Origin: Duganella sp. CF402
Lineage (GTDB): Bacteria; Pseudomonadota; Gammaproteobacteria; Burkholderiales; Burkholderiaceae_D
Reading direction: 5' to 3'
Length of the DNA stretch: 64,000 nucleotides
Assembly: GCF_900109645.1 (NCBI RefSeq)
Contig: NZ_FOBG01000002.1
Location: 248,001-312,000 of the forward strand
Below the pieces are notes generated by a model. That model saw only the letters and a program-made list of their open reading frames with translations, did no database searches and was not told the DNA's origin. This document shows, piece by piece, positions 60,403-64,000 of this stretch (positions are counted from its first letter, which is position 1; every line of letters begins with the position of its first letter). The translations under genes and the position numbers were made by a program.

Positions 60403-61949
60403 TGCGGATTAATCTTCACCAGTACCACATCATTGACGCGCATCTTCACCTTCACCGATGCCGCGCCGGATGCAGGCACGCGCACCGTGCTGGTTTGCGG
60501 ACGGTCCATCGTCACCGCCTGCAGTCGTTCAATCTCCTTCGGCGTCAGCGTCTTTGGCGAACCCATTTTCAGGTAAGCCGTATGCGCATCGTTCGCCTCA
60601 AAGCCAGTGCGATACACGCTGACCGAATACACACCCGGCTTGAAGCCCTTCAGGTCCACACTGACCGGCGCACCATCGCGGGTCGGCTGCACCGTGGTGT
60701 AGAAGCCGCGATTGCTGCGTCCCTGCTTCGGCGTCTGGAAGTCCCACGCCAGCACCTGCACGCCACGGCCATCCTTGGCCGCATAGCTTTGCGCATCGGC
60801 AGTCTTGATCGCCTCACTACCCAACTGGTTCAGGTACTTGTAGGCGAACCACGACGGCTTGCGTATGCCCTGCGGATTCATCAAACCGAAGCCGCCTTCA
60901 AACGGCGCAGTCGGTGGACCTGGTTCTTCAAACAGGTCGCTGTAGGTCCAATAGCTCATGCCTTGCACGAGGCCTTCGGTCGCTTTTAGCTTGCTCAGGA
61001 TGTACGGCGCGCTGATATAGGAATCATGCACTGGATCGCGCGGCGTGTAGCTGGTGCTCCACTCGGTGAAGTACAGCGGCATGTCGCCATGACCGGCAGC
61101 CTTCATCTCATTGCGCACCTTGCGCACATCGCCCACGATGGCGTCCGGCGACGGCGACAGCTTGGTGTCGTCCTTGCCATTCTCGTCAAGGAAGCCGCCA
61201 TCCACGCCGTAGGTATGCGTGGTTACGAAGTCCACCACCGAACCGCTAGCCTTGGTATGCGCGAGGAATTCCGGCACCCACGCGGCACCAGCGGTCGACG
61301 GACCGCCCACGCGCAGCGCAGGATCAATCGCCTTGATGGTACGCGAGGTGATGTCGAACAGTTCGAAGTACACCTTCTGGTCCGCCTTCTCCCAGAAGCC
61401 GTCCAGGTTAGGCTCGTTCCACACTTCGAAGAACCACGAGCGCACTTCTTCCTTGCCGTAGCGCTCTTGCGCGTGACGCACGAAGGCATCGATCAGCGCC
61501 GCCCACTTCTTCGGATCCGGATGCGAGGTGTTGCCCTTCCAGTAAAAGATGCTCAGGTCCGAGCTGCGCATGGCCAGCGGCGTAAAGCCCAGTTCCACGA
61601 ACGGTTTCACGCCCATCTTCAGCAGACGGTCGTAGAGGTAATCGAGCTTGGTCCAGTCGTACACCGGCTTGCCGTCGACTTCCTTGTACGTGCCCAGCAC
61701 GTCGTGGAAGATAGCGTGGAAGCGAATGTAGCGGAAGCCCAGTTCGTCCTTCGCTGTCTTCAGTTGTGCGAGACTGTCATCGCGGATCAGCGTGCCCGGA
61801 TAATCCGAGCCGACAGACAAATCCGCAAAACGGTCGCGCGGCGTGGTGGGCGCGGCGGCGTCCACCACAATACGGCGCACATCGGCGGCGCCAGCAACCG
61901 CACTGGCGCCAGCCAGCATCATCAACAACAACGCAGCAGGAGTCTTCAT
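60399..61949 (-). CDS. Secreted GH39 beta-xylosidase-like enzyme
   Basis: A 516-aa exported enzyme. The signal peptide is [20 protein letters not shown]. The TIM barrel follows with the acid/base Glu in [12 protein letters not shown] and the nucleophile Glu in [10 protein letters not shown], both typical of GH39. A beta-sandwich C-terminal domain (about 390-516) completes it. Beta-xylosidase or a related activity on xylose-containing side chains is likely. The start overlaps the GH31 stop by four bases. Confidence 0.92.
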   Translation of the reverse strand: MKTPAALLLMMLAGASAVAGAADVRRIVVDAAAPTTPRDRFADLSVGSDYPGTLIRDDSLAQLKTAKDELGFRYIRFHAIFHDVLGTYKEVDGKPVYDWTKLDYLYDRLLKMGVKPFVELGFTPLAMRSSDLSIFYWKGNTSHPDPKKWAALIDAFVRHAQERYGKEEVRSWFFEVWNEPNLDGFWEKADQKVYFELFDITSRTIKAIDPALRVGGPSTAGAAWVPEFLAHTKASGSVVDFVTTHTYGVDGGFLDENGKDDTKLSPSPDAIVGDVRKVRNEMKAAGHGDMPLYFTEWSTSYTPRDPVHDSYISAPYILSKLKATEGLVQGMSYWTYSDLFEEPGPPTAPFEGGFGLMNPQGIRKPSWFAYKYLNQLGSEAIKTADAQSYAAKDGRGVQVLAWDFQTPKQGRSNRGFYTTVQPTRDGAPVSVDLKGFKPGVYSVSVYRTGFEANDAHTAYLKMGSPKTLTPKEIERLQAVTMDRPQTSTVRVPASGAASVKVKMRVNDVVLVKINPQ

Positions 61950-64000
61950 TTCTTCACCGTGATCGTTTTACCTTCGTAGCTCACCACTTTATCAGCGGCG
62001 TCAAAATTGTCGGTGCTCGACACACCAGGCTTGATGAAGCGCACCTTGAACTGGCGCTTCGCCACCATGCCCTTGTACTGGCCTACGCGGTCGCCGATGG
62101 TGACCACGCCGGTCTTGTCGTTGTAGCTCAACGGAATGCGGCTGGCTTCACCACGCAGATAGCCGTTGCTGACGCCATCATCCTCGTACAGGCTGAATTT
62201 ACCGTCCGCGCCGGTGTACACATTCAGCGTGATCGGCGCATCCGGTTTCTCATCCACGTATTGCGTCACAGGCCCCATCGGCAGGATGGCGCCAGCTTTC
62301 ACCAGCACCGGCATGCGCGTTTCCGGCGCCTTGATGGCTACCGTGCTGCCGCCTTTATGCAGCTCACCGGTGTAGAAGTCATACCAGTTCACGCCTTTCG
62401 GCATATAGACCTTGCGTTCGCGCGCACCGTACTCATACACCGGCGCCACCAGCATGCTGCGGCCGAACAGGTATTGGTCCTTGATATCCTTCACCGCTTC
62501 GTCGTTCGGGAAGTCCATCACCAGGCCGCGCATGATGGCGCCGGACTGGTAGTGGATATCGGAAGCGGCCGAGTAAATATAAGGCATCAGGCGATAGCGC
62601 AGCTGGTCGTACCAGACCATCGACTCACGCATCGGCGAACCTTCCGGCGAAATCTCGTGGATCTCGCGCTTCACCACTTCGCCGTGGGAGCGGAACAGCG
62701 GCGAGAACGCGCCGAACTGGAACCAGCGCAGATTCAGCTCGCGCCATTCCTTGATGTCTTCCGGGTTGCCCTGCTTCGCGCCGGTGCTACGGTTCTCCTG
62801 CGCCGAGCCGACATCACCAACCTGGAAGCGCGTCTCCTGCGCATAGCCGCCGATATCGTGCGTCCAGTTGGCGATGCCCGACATGGAGACGCTCACACCC
62901 GCCGAAATCTGGTCATACAGATTGTTCCAGCGGCTGGCCGTATCGCCGCTCCACACGGCGGTGCCGTTGCGCTGGATGCCCGCAAAACCAGAACGCGACA
63001 GGATGAACTGGCGCTTCTCCGGCTGGTCTTTCTTCAGGTGCTGATAGAAGCCTTCGGTGTGAACGAGGCTGTACGGATTGAAGGTGATCTCGCCGCCGCC
63101 ATAAATGGTCGGGCCGATCAGCTTCTTGAAATCGGACGGACGGGTGTTCGACAGCACATCCGGCTCAGTGTTATCCATCCACCACGCGTCGAAGCCCAGA
63201 TCCACCAGCTTCGGTTTCATCTGGCGATAGTAAATGTCGCGTGCTTCAGGAGCATACGGATCATAGTGGCTGTTCTTGTAGCCAGGGCCTACCCAATCCA
63301 GTGCGCCATCTTCGACGTTCTTGGTCCACATATGGCCTTTTGCCGCCAGCTCCTTGTAGTTGTCGGTGTTGGCGTAGAACTTGCCCCAGATCGAAATCAT
63401 GATGCGCGCGTTGGCCTTGTGGACTTCGTCCACCATCGCCTTCGCATTCGGGAAGCGCGCCTTGTCGAAGTCGTGCGAGCCCCAGCCGTTTTCCGGCCAG
63501 TAGAACCAGTCCTGCACCATGTTATCGACCGGCCAGCCTTGCTTGCGGTACTCGCGCAGCACGCCCAGCAGCTGCTCCTGCGTCTCGTAGCGCTGGCGCG
63601 ACTGCCAGAAGCCGTAGGCCCATTTCGGCATCATCGGCGCCTTGCCGGTCAGCTGGTGATAGCCGGCGATGACGTTGTCGATGTTCTCGCCGTTGATGAC
63701 GTAGTAGTTAATCGACTGCGCGACTTCCGACGAGAAGGTCAGCGAATGGCGTTCCGCTTCCGGCAGCGGGTCGTTGTGGGTGATCGCCACCATGCCGCCG
63801 CTTGGCTTCCACTCGAGGTGCAGCTTGACCGGCTTGTTGGCCTCAAACTTCACTTCAAAGTTGTGATACCAGGGATTCCAGCCCTGGCGCCACACGTCCA
63901 TGATTTGCTTGCCGTCGATGGCCAGCTTGGCGTAGTCCGACGAATACAGCTGCAGCTTGTGCACGCCCGCCTTCGGCGAAGCCATCGAACCTTCCCACAC
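61946..64000 (-). CDS. GH31 alpha-xylosidase-like enzyme with PA14-like insert, N-terminus beyond the window
   Basis: At least 684 residues are present; the beginning lies past 64000, so the first methionine in view is internal. The visible N-terminal part (KLQLYSSDYAKLAIDGKQIM, GWNPWYHNFEVKFEANKPVKL) reads as a PA14-like insert. The catalytic nucleophile is Asp in WWMDNTEPD, and the acid/base Asp is in VWSGDTASRW. A C-terminal beta domain (DUF5110-like) ends the chain. The PA14 insert is a feature of the xyloglucan alpha-xylosidase of Cellvibrio (Xyl31A). It heads a coupled operon with GH39, GH95 and GH2. Confidence 0.9.
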   Translation of the reverse strand: MWEGSMASPKAGVHKLQLYSSDYAKLAIDGKQIMDVWRQGWNPWYHNFEVKFEANKPVKLHLEWKPSGGMVAITHNDPLPEAERHSLTFSSEVAQSINYYVINGENIDNVIAGYHQLTGKAPMMPKWAYGFWQSRQRYETQEQLLGVLREYRKQGWPVDNMVQDWFYWPENGWGSHDFDKARFPNAKAMVDEVHKANARIMISIWGKFYANTDNYKELAAKGHMWTKNVEDGALDWVGPGYKNSHYDPYAPEARDIYYRQMKPKLVDLGFDAWWMDNTEPDVLSNTRPSDFKKLIGPTIYGGGEITFNPYSLVHTEGFYQHLKKDQPEKRQFILSRSGFAGIQRNGTAVWSGDTASRWNNLYDQISAGVSVSMSGIANWTHDIGGYAQETRFQVGDVGSAQENRSTGAKQGNPEDIKEWRELNLRWFQFGAFSPLFRSHGEVVKREIHEISPEGSPMRESMVWYDQLRYRLMPYIYSAASDIHYQSGAIMRGLVMDFPNDEAVKDIKDQYLFGRSMLVAPVYEYGARERKVYMPKGVNWYDFYTGELHKGGSTVAIKAPETRMPVLVKAGAILPMGPVTQYVDEKPDAPITLNVYTGADGKFSLYEDDGVSNGYLRGEASRIPLSYNDKTGVVTIGDRVGQYKGMVAKRQFKVRFIKPGVSSTDNFDAADKVVSYEGKTITVKK

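Overview
The window is high-GC, densely packed chromosomal DNA of the kind seen in Oxalobacteraceae (Betaproteobacteria; Duganella/Massilia/Janthinobacterium-like). This placement rests on gene content and codon use, not on a marker gene: there is no rRNA or tRNA gene here. I saw no phage, integrase, intact insertion sequence or CRISPR array. Housekeeping anchors are glnS (8656), sbcB (21148), pyrF (22594, minus) and gluQ (40939).

Region by region. 1-5.9 kb: zinc alcohol dehydrogenase, a PAS-GGDEF-EAL protein, and a divergent MFS/LysR pair that ends in a REP-like hairpin cluster. 6.0-8.5 kb: a minus-strand operon of a small J-domain protein and three acidic proteins I do not recognise. 8.7-14.3 kb: glnS, a CHASE histidine kinase, a GRDP-like protein with eight AHSGVVGA-type repeats, and small proteins. 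14.3-29.7 kb: mostly metabolic, transport, signalling and repair genes. Three perfect FNR/Anr boxes (TTGAT-N4-ATCAA) lie at 12439, 14259 and 25188 and probably mark a small oxygen-responsive regulon.

29.7-39.2 kb is the most unusual part. Five minus-strand genes encode secreted proteins that share, just after the signal peptide, a double-glycine-leader-like motif (ELSxVxGxDG[VI]S). Two of these are almost identical tandem copies. Diverging from them is a six-gene plus-strand operon: a membrane-anchored C39 peptidase, two outer-membrane beta-barrel proteins (one FadL-like), a DUF2059 protein, an AraC-type regulator, and a fusion of a GspE-N/MshEN-like domain to a passenger with the same motif and the same C-terminus as the secreted proteins. 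The set recalls the putative 'Fil' system of Acinetobacter (FilA DUF6160, FilB C39 peptidase). I infer a two-step export system: Sec export, then periplasmic C39 trimming, then passage to the surface.

39.2-55.3 kb: a perfect 27-bp inverted repeat, an M28 peptidase, gluQ, a CYTH-CHAD phosphatase, a LysE-type exporter, and a CbbR-like LysR beside a HAD protein that lacks its nucleophile. These are followed by NDH-2, DinB, LdhA, DUF3422, hydrolases, and a MerR/ene-reductase pair with a textbook 19-bp-spacer MerR promoter.

55.3-64.0 kb: a translationally coupled minus-strand operon of GH31 (cut by the window edge), GH39, GH95 and GH2 enzymes, all or nearly all secreted. The combination fits stripping of fucogalactoxyloglucan side chains.
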